Positions 1 through 10,184 of a DNA stretch of 64,000 nucleotides are shown here, one piece after another. How positions within the stretch are numbered: the first letter of the stretch is position 1; each line of letters opens with the position of its first letter. This DNA comes from Pristionchus mayeri (taxonomy: Eukaryota > Nematoda > Chromadorea > Rhabditida > Neodiplogasteridae): positions 25,771,474 to 25,835,473 of the forward strand of contig BTRK01000005.1 in NCBI GenBank assembly GCA_036245805.1, given 5' to 3'. The notes under the pieces are model-generated. The model made no database searches, was not told the origin of the DNA, and worked only from the letters and a program-made list of their open reading frames with translations. The translations under genes were made by a program, and so were the position numbers.

Positions 1-739
1 TACAAATTAGTTGCCAAAAAAAGTAAGTCAAAAGTTACTAACCAGTAAATTTGAAATGAGCTGCTTTCGCGACAAGGTAAAAGTAAGTTACCAGCGAATT
101 GGCGCATAATTTTCATCTTTTTGGGTAATGGAAAAGTAAGTTGCCAGTAAATTACGCGAATGGTCTTAGTTGAAGCAATATTACTTTGCAATCACAGAGT
201 AGACAGTCTTGAAAGTTGTCGATTTTCGATTCCTTTTGAGAATTTTATATTTCTTAGATCATTTCAACCGGAGCCATTGCTAGTATTATGCGTTATAATT
301 AGTAAAATACTGATGAATTATGCACAAATATTATTGATTTTCCACGAAAACCGCGGTAAAATCCTAAATATACATTTTTTCGAATCTCAGTTTTCCTTAA
401 ATTGATCAAACATTTTTGCAATTTTATAATATCGTAGATTTATAATTAGCAATTTTTCAATTCATATTCTAGCATACTATGAGTTTAGAACAAGCTTCAC
501 ATGATTAGATAAACATTTGCTTAGATTGCTAACCATAAACATGGGTCCAATAGAGAAGTCGGGAGGTGATTTTTTTCGAATTTTTAAAATCTGAGTTTTT
601 CTCTGCAATTTTTTATCTCAATAAGTTCAAATTGATCTAAGATTACAAAATCATGACAATTTCATACGTTACCTCGTCATCATTTTTGTCGACAGCGTTC
701 ATTTTGTGAATTGAGGCAAAATAAATTGTGACTTTAGTT
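1..739. other. AT-rich spacer, no gene seen
   Basis: No convincing exon is visible. In the first 160 bases a motif close to AAAGTAAGTTRCCAGYAAATT recurs about three times roughly 55-60 bases apart, so this may be the edge of a degenerate tandem repeat. The remainder is low-complexity AT-rich DNA. Confidence 0.5.
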
Positions 740-969
740 ACTGTGAGAATAGAAATCGTAGCAAGTTGGTGTGCCTCGGTGCACAAAGGAATCAGCAGAA
801 CGGAACGGAACGCTAAATGTACGGTAGCTGCCTGTCGTGCTGTGCCTTGTGCTGTGCGTGCAGGCACAGCATGACAGGCAGCTACCGTACATTTAACGTT
901 CCGTTCCGTTCTGCTGATTCCTTTGTGCACCGAGGCACACCAACTTGCTACGTTTTCTATTCTCACAGT
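740..969. mobile_element. Foldback MITE with ACTGTGAGAATAGAA termini
   Basis: The first and last ~110 bases are near-perfect inverted repeats around a short GC-rich loop at about 835-865. The terminus is ACTGTGAGAATAGAA and the flanks read TA on both sides. A longer relative with the same ends lies at 15245-15722. There is no coding capacity, so it is a non-autonomous DNA transposon, probably Tc1/mariner-like from the TA flank. Confidence 0.8.
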
Positions 970-2669
970 AGTCGTATCCATCTCTTACGCAAGTTTTTTT
1001 ACTCATGTCGGTCCATAGTACAACACGTGCTATTTGATCATTGCGGAGGACCTTGTTAAGTTGGGTTTCAGAGGCATAAAAAAGGCACTTTGGGGGTCAT
1101 GATACCCGACTTTTTTAGAACAAGCCATACACGTGTTCTTATTGGCTATATTTGACGTCATTATTCTCAAAACGTATTTAAACATCCACTGCAGCTCAAA
1201 TAGTTTGATAAATATTGCAAATTCTCTCAATATATCAACTTTACGTATGAAAAAGTGAAAATTTTGAATGTGAAACCACCATAACAATCGAGTGTGATTC
1301 GATTTGGATGGTTAAATTTTAGTTATTGGTGATATCTAGTACAATACCGAAGAGATTTTGACTCCACCTTTTCGGGTTTAGAATTTCTGAAATTTCGATT
1401 TTCAACATTTCTGACCAATTTTTGTCCTGTGCAGAGGAGGAATCAGGAACTCGGTGATCATTTGTGGTACATGGGGCCGAGGGGTACACATACACAAAGC
1501 GTGGGCGCCTGGATCTCATTGCTAAGGAAACAGGTCCGGGGGTTGGCCGTTATGGTCGATTCTTACCGAGCCGGTCTCGTAACGTGCCTGTTAAAATTAT
1601 ATGAAAACATATTTTCATGCAATTTTAATTCAAAAATCACAGTGAAACCTCAACGACGGTGAGGAAAAAAGTCGGCCGTCAAGACGCAGAGTGACACACA
1701 AGAAATTGCGGGAAAATATCCGTTCGAATCCACCGTATAGCCCGGCGAACGATAAACTTAGGGCATATCGTGGTGAGACCCGACCCTAATTTTGAATTTT
1801 GGAAGTTTTCCATGGCCATTTCTGTTTTGAAAATCAGCTGTATGTGCAAAGTTGATATATAGGTGATACCTAAGTTATCAGCTAACTATTAAAATTTTAC
1901 TAAATTAAATAAAGAAAGCCGTCTTTTGTCGCCGTGTCCAGAACCATAATGAAAAATCACGGCATTTTGCGTACACACAAAACCAAGACCCCGCCCACTA
2001 CACCACCGCCAGGTTGCGGCATGGTGCGCGCACCTGGCCGCCACACACAAGACCGGAGCCGGAAAAAAGTCATTGCAGAAACCCTGATATCGATTGAAAA
2101 TATCGATTGATTTTTGGTCCTATGCCGAAATCCCTTGCGCAAAGTTAATGGATACGGTAACATTCAAAAATTTAATTATTCCCACGGTGGTGTGCACAAA
2201 AGTCGGCGCGTGCGTTTGGGGGTCTGTAAGTCGTTTCGTCAACCTGCAATTCGGACCGTGAAATGCCGTGAAAATGCGAAGATAAAAAGTCAGTTGCTGA
2301 TTAGGTCAAGGTTCAGGCCGAGGGGTACTGTACCTTAGCCTCAGCGCTAGTTTTGTTAATTCGCATAAGTAAGTAATTTCGCAAAATTTTTATTTTTTTG
2401 TTGTCGAAATCGTATCGGCAGCTCATAAACCATCGGATTCTATGCGCATTTTATTTTAGAAGCATTTTGAAGAAACCCGCCTGCGCTCCCTATCCTTGCT
2501 AGAAAAATGAATTTGTGATTTGAGATAAAGAAAAAAATATTAATTTAATATTAAATATTCGCGCCAAATATGTCGGCATCTTTTTTCCGTTTCTCCGTCA
2601 TTATTCGGTCACTTAATGATTTTTTAAAACATTTATTGATATAGATTTCGTTTAACCGAGCACCCTTAA
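970..2669. other. Repeat mosaic without a recognisable gene
   Basis: No exon chain with splice sites is supported. Near 1765-1785 there is a CGTGGTGAGACCC-type stretch of the kind dispersed in Caenorhabditis genomes, and near 1975-2060 a GC-rich stretch. Open frames here are short and lack coding signature. Confidence 0.45.
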
Positions 2670-2752
2670 AGTTACCCAACAAGGACGAAATTGACCCATT
2701 ATTTTTTGTCCTTCATCGAATAGCCGATGGTTGAATTAGTATAGAATGAAAC
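2670..2752 (+). repeat. Half copy of the TTAA-flanked MITE family
   Basis: Starts after TTAA with AGTTACCCAACAAGGACG and matches the left half of the complete copy at 16930-17146 almost base for base. It stops abruptly at about 2752, so the right terminus is missing. Confidence 0.75.
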
Positions 2753-2864
2753 AGGGCTGCACACCGGAAAAAAACGGAAAACTGTATGTAGCTTTTGAGC
2801 GAAAGTGACAATAGTCAAATGCGTTACGCAGTTTTGTAGAGCCCTGGAATGCGATTCGTATAGT

Positions 2865-3003
2865 ACCGCTTGTTAGAATTTTCGTTCACGCGAAAAATAA
2901 TTATTGAACTTTTTTCCGGCCGGAAAATTAACGGAAAAATACCGGAAAAAAGTTTAATAACTCCTTTTGCTGTGAACGAAAATACTAATGGGCGGTACTA
3001 TCA
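2865..3003. repeat. Short imperfect palindrome
   Basis: The segment from TAGTACCGC to GGCGGTACTA folds on itself around the CCGG near 2920. Both arms contain TTCGTTCAC or its complement and the AACTTTTTTCCGG block. It has no coding potential and is probably a MITE relic. Confidence 0.55.
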
Positions 3004-3592
3004 CGCGTGTCACGTAAGAATCCACTAAAATAAGGGTGGTCTTGGCACATTTACTCCCTTGTATTGTTGTTTTTGGGCAGTCCTTATGGTCCCTCACAAG
3101 ATATCCACGGGTGTTCAAAGTGACCGTTTACAAACAACTAATTTGTTCAGGAAGCGGCGGCCCCGCCTCCTCGCAATTTGGTGCGCAGCCTCTGCCCAAA
3201 AGCGTGCGCCTCTTGCTTTGTGGGCGGAGCCAGAGCTTGGCGCGCGTCACTCCCTCCCAATCGTCGTGCGGGGCTTGTCAGGGATTTGACAAGTTAAAAA
3301 ACGTTGCTCATAATTTTTACATGATTGCTCAATTGAAGTGCAATATTTTGCATGATATTGAAACGAGAGATAATGCAGAACAAGACTTTATCGCTCGATC
3401 GTTAAAAAAAACACAAAATTGTTGCTCTTCCGGCGGCCTTGCGCTTGCTCGAACGCTCATTCCTGGAGAATCGCTCCAGCGAGAGCCGCGCGCGAGAGAT
3501 TGACAATTAATAATTGCCGATTATCGATCACTCGTAGCTTCTCGTATGAATTTAAAATAGAATGGCCAGAAACTTATGGGACAGCATATTAC
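3004..3592. other. Spacer downstream of the Gemin6-like gene
   Basis: GC-rich at 3150-3290 and 3425-3505, AT-rich between. A plus-strand frame through 3280-3420 reads as protein-like, but no start, splice pair or family match supports it. No other gene is seen. Confidence 0.4.
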
Positions 3593-3598
3593 TTTATT
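3593..3598 (-). terminator. Poly(A) signal AATAAA of the Gemin6-like gene
   Basis: AATAAA on the minus strand lies about 43 bases after the TAA stop at 3641-3643, a normal spacing for a compact nematode 3' UTR. It supports this as the true 3' end of the minus-strand gene. Confidence 0.75.
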
Positions 3599-3640
3599 AA
3601 ATCAAGAAATCAATAATTCATGGTTTGATTACATTGCCAT

Positions 3641-4090
3641 TTACAAATTGGCTTTGGCCACGATGTTCTTCACTCGTTCCAGCACAATTCCATTGTGACA
3701 GATGCAGTCAGAGGGTCGAAAGGGGGCCGTGACTCGCACTGCCTCGAATATGACCACACTCCCATCCGGCTAAAACCGTTGATATCAAAGGAAATAGTGG
3801 AAGGCAACAAGCTATCTCACCTTCTCTGCCACTGTTATGCAATTCTGCCTAAGCCACTCCACCAGATGTGCGCGTCTTAATGGAAAAATATGAGAGAATT
3901 ATGTGACCAAAATACCTTTTACTGTTCTCATCTGAATGAGGGTCACTTTCTTTGAAGTCCGTTACTCCAAGCAGGGAATTCATCCAGTTAATCAAGCCGA
4001 CTGAGAAGAGACGACAATTGGGAGAGGGATCAGCGCAGATATCGATCGATTCAATCGAATCACCCATCATTGTCAGAATTTCGAGGGCAT
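3641..4090 (-). CDS. GEMIN6: Gemin6-like protein, C-terminal three exons (5' end not resolved)
   Basis: Three exons join in frame: 4090-3916, 3875-3821 and 3769-3641. The introns are 40 bp (GTATTTTG...TTAAG) and 51 bp (GTGAG...TTTTAG). Together they give about 118 residues ending in TAA. The last ~60 residues match the pattern I recall for human GEMIN6: K/R-rich start, HLVEWLRQN, VAEKPDG, a VRVTAPF strand, a C with N-x-I-V-L, then LERVKNIV. In GEMIN6 the counterparts are KWLEKN, ITEQGD, a DPPY strand, and IILSRV. The stretch before it (MMGDSIESID) fits the last strand of the Gemin6 Sm fold. In other animals Gemin6 pairs with Gemin7 in the SMN complex that loads Sm rings onto snRNAs. The first listed exon opens at an acceptor, so the Sm-fold N-terminus lies further right, where a foldback element begins. 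LSM12, which has a related C-terminal domain, is the alternative. Confidence 0.72.
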
Positions 4091-4156
4091 CTTAAAAATG
4101 AACGATATGCTTAACTTAGGTGTCTTGTAAGCAAGAACACTGACTACGAGTTATAC

Positions 4157-4209
4157 CTCATTCTATATTGGCCGTACAATGACATTTTATTCGCCTTCGG
4201 GAAATCCAT
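4157..4209 (-). pseudogene. Possible upstream exon of the Gemin6-like gene, out of phase
   Basis: A minus-strand frame starting ATG at 4209 reads MDFPKANKMSLYGQYRM and ends at a GAG|GTATAA donor. Its D-P-x-A-N pattern and length fit the strand before the last one of a Gemin6 Sm fold. The next exon needs one leftover base, but this exon supplies two, so the join is out of frame. Either a one-base indel has broken the gene or the splice choice is wrong. It abuts the terminus of the foldback element at 4213, so the preceding coding sequence is cut off. Confidence 0.35.
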
Positions 4210-4672
4210 TAAAACACTGTCTCCGTATGAACGTCAGAAATCGGAGGTGAAGTGGCACAATATTTCAAAATCATCTGCTGGGGTTCATACTTGGGGGGTT
4301 GAGTCACTAGGTGTGGGATACACTTCAGCCGGAAAATTTGACCGAAAACTTGATCTTTGATCTTTTGGATCGAGAATTTTCACCTTTGTTTGCCCCCGAC
4401 AAGATGTATTTCATTCGAAAGAGAATGAAAAGGTATGTCAGATTCCAAGTTCATGAAACTTTTGAACGTGTAGTTTTCTGGAAATTCATGAAAACGTAAA
4501 AAACTTTTCAGAACAAAAATAAATAGCGCACCATTTTCCAATTGATTGCACCTCATGGAAATTTTGTATATTGTGTCAAATTGCATGGAGAATCTGGAGA
4601 AAAATACCATTTATGGTACGAGGTACCGAAAATTGACTTTTCCAATAAAAACTAACACTAATTCGCCGACCA

Positions 4673-4684
4673 GGGTTCAATTCC
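4673..4684 (+). promoter_or_regulatory. tRNA-like pol III B box in foldback arm
   Basis: GGGTTCAATTCC closely matches the eukaryotic B-box consensus GGTTCGANTCC (one mismatch, A for G). The following CGCTGG could act as the 3' side of a T stem. No good A box is seen upstream, so activity is doubtful. Confidence 0.45.
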
Positions 4685-4757
4685 CGCTGGCGACACCATG
4701 TTTTGCCAACTTTCTTTTTCGCTTCTAACGATGTTTTTCAACAAAAATGAATGATAC

Positions 4758-4976
4758 ATGCACTTCTTTAATGATCATATGTTGTTCTACAATGATTATA
4801 CCCGAGATGGAATTACTCCTTTTGGATACTGGAGAAACACTCCCTCTACAAACGCTCTTGCGTGCCAGGCTCGGGGTTCCCACGCAGATACAGAATATTT
4901 GCGACGTTTACAGCAATCTCCTTCTGAGGAAACGAAGCAGAGAAGAATAAGAGTTCATCGAATTTATGCTGAGTGA
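4758..4976 (+). CDS. Coding-like ORF in the loop of the foldback element
   Basis: About 72 codons, ending at the TGA near 4974-4976. Composition is balanced (FGYWRNTP, then SEETKQRRIRVHRIYAE). An overlapping frame (4747-4950) is also open and plausible, which weakens either call. It lies entirely in the unpaired loop, so it may be captured host sequence or chance. No family recognised. Confidence 0.2.
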   Translation: MHFFNDHMLFYNDYTRDGITPFGYWRNTPSTNALACQARGSHADTEYLRRLQQSPSEETKQRRIRVHRIYAE

Positions 4977-5635
4977 CATGATAATGTGGGCGATCCCATG
5001 GATGAATAGCATTACGCTATATTTGCTATATTCGATGTATTCCTAAATAAATATGGAATTCTTGATAGAACAAGCGCAAAACAATTACAATCAAATAGTG
5101 AATTTATGGAAAAAAAGTATTGGAAAACCCCGAAGCGAAAAAAGTTGGCAAAAACTTGGCGTCGCCGGCAGGAGTTGCGTGCTAGTTTTTCGTGGAAAAG
5201 TCAATTTTCGGTACCTCGTACCATAAATAGATATTTCTGGCCAGATACTCCATGCAATTTCACACAATATATCAAATTTCCAGGTTTAATCAAATGGAAA
5301 ATGGTGCGCTATTTATTTTAGTACTGAAAAATAACATCAATTTTTTAAAGCTTTTCATGAATTTCCAGAAAACAACACGTTCAAAAGTTTCACAAACTAG
5401 ATTCTGAGATAACTTTTCATGCTCTTTCGAATGGCATACATGTTGCCGGGGTCAAGCAAAGATGAAAATTCTCGATCCAATAGATCAAAGATCAAGTTTT
5501 CGGTCTAATTTTCCGTCTGAAGTGTATCCCACACCTAGTGACTCTAACACCCAAGTATGAACCCCAGAAGATGATTTTGAAATATTGTGCCACCTACTCC
5601 GACGTTTTTCTCCGGAAGACTGCAGTGGGGGGATA

Positions 5636-5978
5636 AGACATTTCGGAAAAACAAAATCAGAACTTACTACTTCACAAATGATTTTTTTCAGAAAAAGACG
5701 TTTAAGAAATTTCATTTCAGAAATGACCGGTTCAAAAATTTCAATTCAGAAAAGGCCGTTTCAGATATTTTAATTATTCGGTGTCGTAATATTTAGTTTA
5801 TCACGGATCTCCTGTATGAATGCAGGAACCCATGCGATAGGAAAAAAAATTTTTGATCATAGTTTCGCTGAGGGACATTAGTAGGACATTAGTAGGAGTG
5901 AGAGCGGGGAGAACAATTATCCACTTCGTTTATCGAAATTTGCATGTTTACGGGTAGTAATGACCTACTGCTTCCTTA
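5636..5978. other. Spacer with TTCAGAAA-type repeat, no gene
   Basis: A TTTCAGAAA-rich stretch at 5680-5780 resembles 6540-6600. The rest is unique-looking AT-rich DNA containing a short direct repeat of GGACATTAGTAG at 5874-5897. No exon supported. Confidence 0.4.
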
Positions 5979-6249
5979 GTGGCGTGGGTGGCGCAGTGGT
6001 GTGAGGCGCCGCTCGTCATACAAGGGTCCTGAGTTCGATCCCCCGCCTGGGCAGACCAAGCCCTCTATCCCTCCGGGGTCGGTAAATTGGTAGTGACCTC
6101 GGTCGCGAAAGGTAACGTTCCCTAGAAGCACTTTGGACAGCAGGGTTACGTAGTCCTAGCAGTAGTCGGCCTCACCGCATTACACCACCTAGCGTAGTCG
6201 TTCACGACTGTAAAATCGCTTGACGTGGTTGCACCTTTACCTTTTTTTT
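5979..6249 (+). mobile_element. tRNA-derived SINE, copy 1
   Basis: About 270 bases, nearly identical to the inverted copy at 21176-21444. The head carries a perfect A box TGGCGCAGTGG at 5989-5999 and a B-box-like GAGTTCGATCC at 6031-6041, spaced as in a tRNA gene. The body is shared with the second copy and the end is a T-rich tail (GCACCTTTACCTTTTTTT). TACTGCTT lies just before the 5' end (5965-5974 region) and again right after the tail, consistent with a target-site duplication, though eight extra bases separate it from the 5' end. Confidence 0.85.
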
Positions 6250-8057
6250 ACTGCTTGAAATGGCCGTATCTCAGTTAGTTGTTGACCTATAGCGAGCAGA
6301 TTTTTTCCAATCTGAGCGTACTGAACTTATCTATTAGTTGGTTCGCTTTTTATATGCGGAAAAGTTTCATCTTCCTATAGTTATCATGAAAAACACTTTT
6401 AAAAATTTGACATTTTTTAAATTTTTCAGCGTCATCTGAAGTCTATTTGATAAATAGAAATTAAATAATAATCCTCAAATCATGTGAAAATGGCTTCCAA
6501 AAACGTGCGCGCGCTCGCGCTCGCGCACCACGGCGCGTCGCGGCTAAAAGTTTCTGAAACGTATTTTTCTGAAACGTCCGTTTCTGAAGTGGTAATTTCT
6601 CGGGGGTACGACATTTCCGCAACGGAGCACCATTCCCTTGGCAGAAGGAGTAACAACTTGGGAGTTGTTGGATTGTTTCCAGTGTGTGCTCCCATACATA
6701 GGGAGAGCAGGCGGGTTTCTTCAAAATGCTTCTAAAATAAAATGCGCATAGAATCCGATATGATTTCGACACCAAAAAATTAAAAAAATTACGAAGTAAA
6801 TTAATTATTCGAATTTAAAAAATTAACGCCGCACGGCAATTTTTTCATCGACATACTTAGGGACCGCAGAGCTCCGTCCTTTCTGCCGTCCACCATTTTT
6901 TGCATTGGGAAAACTCACACACCATCACACCACCTTTTTATTTATTTATTTTCTCAGGTTTAATTTATTTTAATGAATTACTTTTTTCGTACAATCGATA
7001 GAGCATCATCTGAAGATACGAAATCTTAACTGAATTAATTAATTTAGTGGTTATAAAACATAAATAAATGCATTGGAAGAAAATTACGCTTCGCATTTTT
7101 CTAATGATTTGTATTTTTCTCTTTTAATCGGAGTGCACTATTTTAGTTCTCTATTCAGATGATGGCGCTAACCATCCCTGCACTCTGTAGAGATACTGGT
7201 GATGCTTGGGGTTCGTTCGCAAGCATGATATATGACTCTTTCTGAGAGAGAGTCGTCATTTTTCTCGGTTAATCTCGATTTTCCCCATTTTTCTGAGTGC
7301 ACTATTTGAATTGAACGTTTAATCACATGCAGCCACCTCCCCTCTGCCCTAAGCAGGTGCTAAAAATGACGGTCCGTCATTCGCTGACTTGTTTATAGCA
7401 CTCGAAGATCAACATGAGCAAACGTTCGATTCTCGGGCTGTACAGCAGTAGAGTGCGATTAGTTGGTCTTGAGCACACCGTTCATATAGGTTATCAAAAT
7501 AAACAGTAAAAAATAAAAATTTAATAACCATAGAATGCATTAATTTATTTTTGAAAATATCCTTGCATCAGAAGTAACACATTCGCCCCAACTTCACCAA
7601 AAAGATACGGCCGATCTCTGGTAACATGTGTATTTTTTAAAGGTATATTTATTAGTGCTATTATTTTTTTCAATGACTATTATTGTTCATAATCGATTCC
7701 GCAACCTCGATTTCATAAGATAAGAATCGCGGAATTGATTCAAAATGTATTTGTTAACACCCCTCCGCGGTCCCTAGACATACTAGGTAAAAAATGGCCA
7801 CCCCTGTGAAAGAAGATGTACTGTAAATTCATTTGCACAGCCCATGATGGTTTCCTGTGGTACTGTAATTTTTTTGAAAATATTGCATGAGAGTCTGTAG
7901 CTTTTCTACCGTTTCTGTCAAAGTACTGTACTAGAGCTATACGGTTTTCGGTATTTTGATTGATTTGTGTGAACGGGCGATGTTTACTAACCAAGCACAT
8001 CACTACATTTAAAGCCGTGAAATACAGAACCGTAAATAAGGGGTGTAAATCGTGTCG
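6250..8057. other. Long stretch with no supported gene
   Basis: 6520-6735 holds a recurring block (TACGACATTTCCGCAACGGAGC and AACAACTTGGGAG) also present near 10080, 22690, 24300, 46130 and 46700. A minus-strand-like hairpin is formed by AGGGACCGCAGAGC near 6860. At 7158-7244 a 29-codon plus-strand frame follows a TTCTCTATTCAG acceptor, but it has no partner exon. Confidence 0.4.
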
Positions 8058-8340
8058 TTAAGCATAGAAATGACAGCACGTGTCACACCATTTTTTGATC
8101 AGAAAAGGGACCATGACTTTCAACGGGATGTCGAGAAACAAATTGCCGTGCGCCGAGGCTAGGATACAGTACGCTCCGCCTACCCACGGCATGATTTTTT
8201 CCGACACTCCGTTCACAGCGATGGTCCCTTCGAAATAAAAATAAAAATAGAAAGTGTGAAATGTTGCAGCCACGAAAATCCCGGCTCCCTGACGGCTGTC
8301 TCGGAGCTACCGTAATGCAAAGGAGCTTTGTCCATTCTTC
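8058..8340 (-). CDS. Unidentified coding-like two-exon segment
   Basis: On the minus strand an acceptor TTACAG precedes an exon at 8340-8274. A 46 bp GT-AG intron (8273-8228) ends in TTTATTTCGAAG, and a second exon runs 8227-8058 to a TAA stop. The reading frame is kept across the join and gives about 79 residues, including EEWTKLLCITV, GVSEKIMPWVGG and a hydrophobic stretch around ILASAHGNLFLDIPLKV. I do not recognise the family. The surroundings are rich in GTACTGTA-type repeat, and no AATAAA follows the stop, so it may be transposon-derived or a chance open frame. Confidence 0.3.
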
Positions 8341-8779
8341 CTGTAATTTCAGGCCCTATTTTAAATTTCTACAAAACGCAGGGACCGTACCGTAGTAAAA
8401 CGTGCACTTTTTAAATTTGTACAGTAATTCAAGGACGTGATCCGTCCAGAGCAAATTACGATATTTTCGTTTTCCTGGAGTCACTTTTTTTTCTTGTCGT
8501 CAGTAAAAATCATGCCGTGCCTACCAACATTGGCTTCATAAGCAACTGACAGCATCTTCATACTTTTCATAATTTATTTTTCTTCATTTTTAATCTGAAA
8601 TTATATGAAAATATGCTTTCGAATTGATATACATGTCATTCTGGGAATCACAGACCAAAAAATAGCTTCTCAATGAGCTTATCACTGTTTGTAAAAGGAA
8701 CATCGCGTGTTCGGCTTTCAGATCTTGAAAGTAACATTCCGTTCGATGACACATGGCTTTACTACGCAAAAACACGTTT

Positions 8780-9200
8780 AGGATCAGTAGATTGAATTGG
8801 CATACGAATATAAGGTGTGTCAAAGGACGGAAGTACATTATCGATCGAAGGAAAGTGGGCATCACAAAATGTTGCGGGTTTTCAGTCTAAAACTCTATGT
8901 AAGTTCAATGCTCCCGCTGCCATATTAACGCACTTCGCCGTAACATGTACTATAGAGTCCATCAATTGTATTCGTAACGAAATATAAGGTATGGCAAAGG
9001 GAGCAAATCAATTATCGGCCGAGGAAAATTAAAGTCGGAAAAACGCGTGTTTGGCGGCAAAAATTCGAAGTATCTTCAATGCTCCCTCTGCCACATTAAC
9101 GCAAATCGCGGGATTGTGTGCTCTAGAGTCCCTAAATTGTATGCGTAACGAAATATAAGGTGTGGCAGAGGGAGCAAATCAATAATCGGTCGATTGAGTG
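8780..9200. repeat. Degenerate tandem repeat, ~165-180 bp period
   Basis: The block ACGAAATATAAGGTRTGGCA followed by AAGGGAGCAAATCAATWATCG appears near 8799, 8963 and 9141. Its partial complement (AATGCTCCCTCTGCCA-type) appears near 8910 and 9080, so units alternate in orientation. No coding content. Confidence 0.65.
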
Positions 9201-9915
9201 GAAATTAGAAATAAACTTTTCTAAATTTCACTATGAACCGCATTATACCGGCCTCACAGTGGTCAAAATGATCTGAGAATATAATTGAGATAGGGAGAAT
9301 TTATTTGGAAAAGAAAAAAATAATCTGTATCAAAAATAAAATGTAGAAAACAACTGAAAAATGATTTCAAAAGTTCTCAAACGAATTGGAATCGTAAACT
9401 GAAAAGAAAATTGGTGCGTGGTCGACATTTCCCGTGTACTGTCAGTTGGAATTCTGAAATGACCATGATCCACGGCCCGCGGAGCATCGACGTAAAGAAA
9501 ATGAAAACGTCCGCAGGCATCAATCAAAACGCGCGCGCGGTCAAAAACAGTACAGTGAGATTGCCTGATTGTGCGTGAAAAATCCTGAAAATCACTTAAT
9601 TTGCAGGCAAAATCACGATCACTTTGCGATTCGACAGTTCATTTTTTTATTTTTTCTATGTTCATCACGTTGAGAAATGTTTCACTATTTCTCTATATTA
9701 TGTGGCTTACTTTTAATAGGGATTTCTCTGTACTCTGGCAATGAAAAAAACCGCTTTACAAATCTCCACTACTGCGTTTAGTGTGAAATTATTTTACAGC
9801 GCACGGACGTTTTCCAAAGCCCTATGTCGATGCTCCAGGGGCCGTGATGCTCTGCGGTCCCTACCCATACATAAGCATATATAAATTTTATTTCCAGGTG
9901 ATCTTGAGTTTCACC
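9201..9915. other. Repeat mosaic, no gene
   Basis: Contains the recurring 'ATCGACGTAAAGAAAATG / CGTCCGCAGGCATCA' block near 9485-9525 that also occurs near 9800, 23100, 23370 and 46800-46960. No exon recognised. Confidence 0.4.
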
Positions 9916-9921
9916 CCTAAT

Positions 9922-9973
9922 CAACGTATAGGGGTTCATGGAATATGGATTTCCATGAACCCCTATACGTTGA
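9922..9973. repeat. Perfect short hairpin
   Basis: CAACGTATAGGGGTTCATGG and its complement are separated by only a few bases. The hairpin sits inside a weaker outer inverted repeat (GAGTTTCA / TGAAACTC), so the whole could extrude as a cruciform. Confidence 0.75.
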
Positions 9974-10184
9974 AACTCAATATCGCCTGGCAACAAGAAT
10001 TGTATATGGAAAGGTATGGGAGCACATACTGGTATCAACGCAACAACTCCCAAATTGCTAATCCTTCTGTCAAGGGAATGGTGCTCCGTTGCGGAAATGT
10101 CGTACCTCCAATTTCTCAAATGAAATTTCTGAGTTTGGTTTTTCTGAACTGCCGAAATGTCTTATCCCCCTGCAGTGAACAGGG

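Larger units (their letters stand above)
4213..5635. mobile_element. Foldback element, TTAA / AACACTGTCTCCG family
   Basis: Arms of about 490 bases (4213-4705 and 5140-5635) are inverted copies around a ~430 bp loop. The left end is TTAA followed by AACACTGTCTCC; the right end is degraded. Each arm holds a 'GTGGCACAAT' block near the end and one copy of the shared CATTCGAAAGAGCATGA core (4412; complement at 5409). A B-box-like GGGTTCAATTCC at 4673-4684 faces the loop, with a decayed partner near 5160. Relatives are at 39070-41143 and 58066. Confidence 0.8.

Noticed and set aside
3300..3505. Frame reading FDKLKNVAHNFYMIAQ
   Set aside because: No start codon, splice pair or family; the frame continues into clearly non-coding GC-rich repeat.
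6461..6775. Overlapping long frames on both strands
   Set aside because: The region is a dispersed repeat recurring at five other places and the frames are not conserved between copies.
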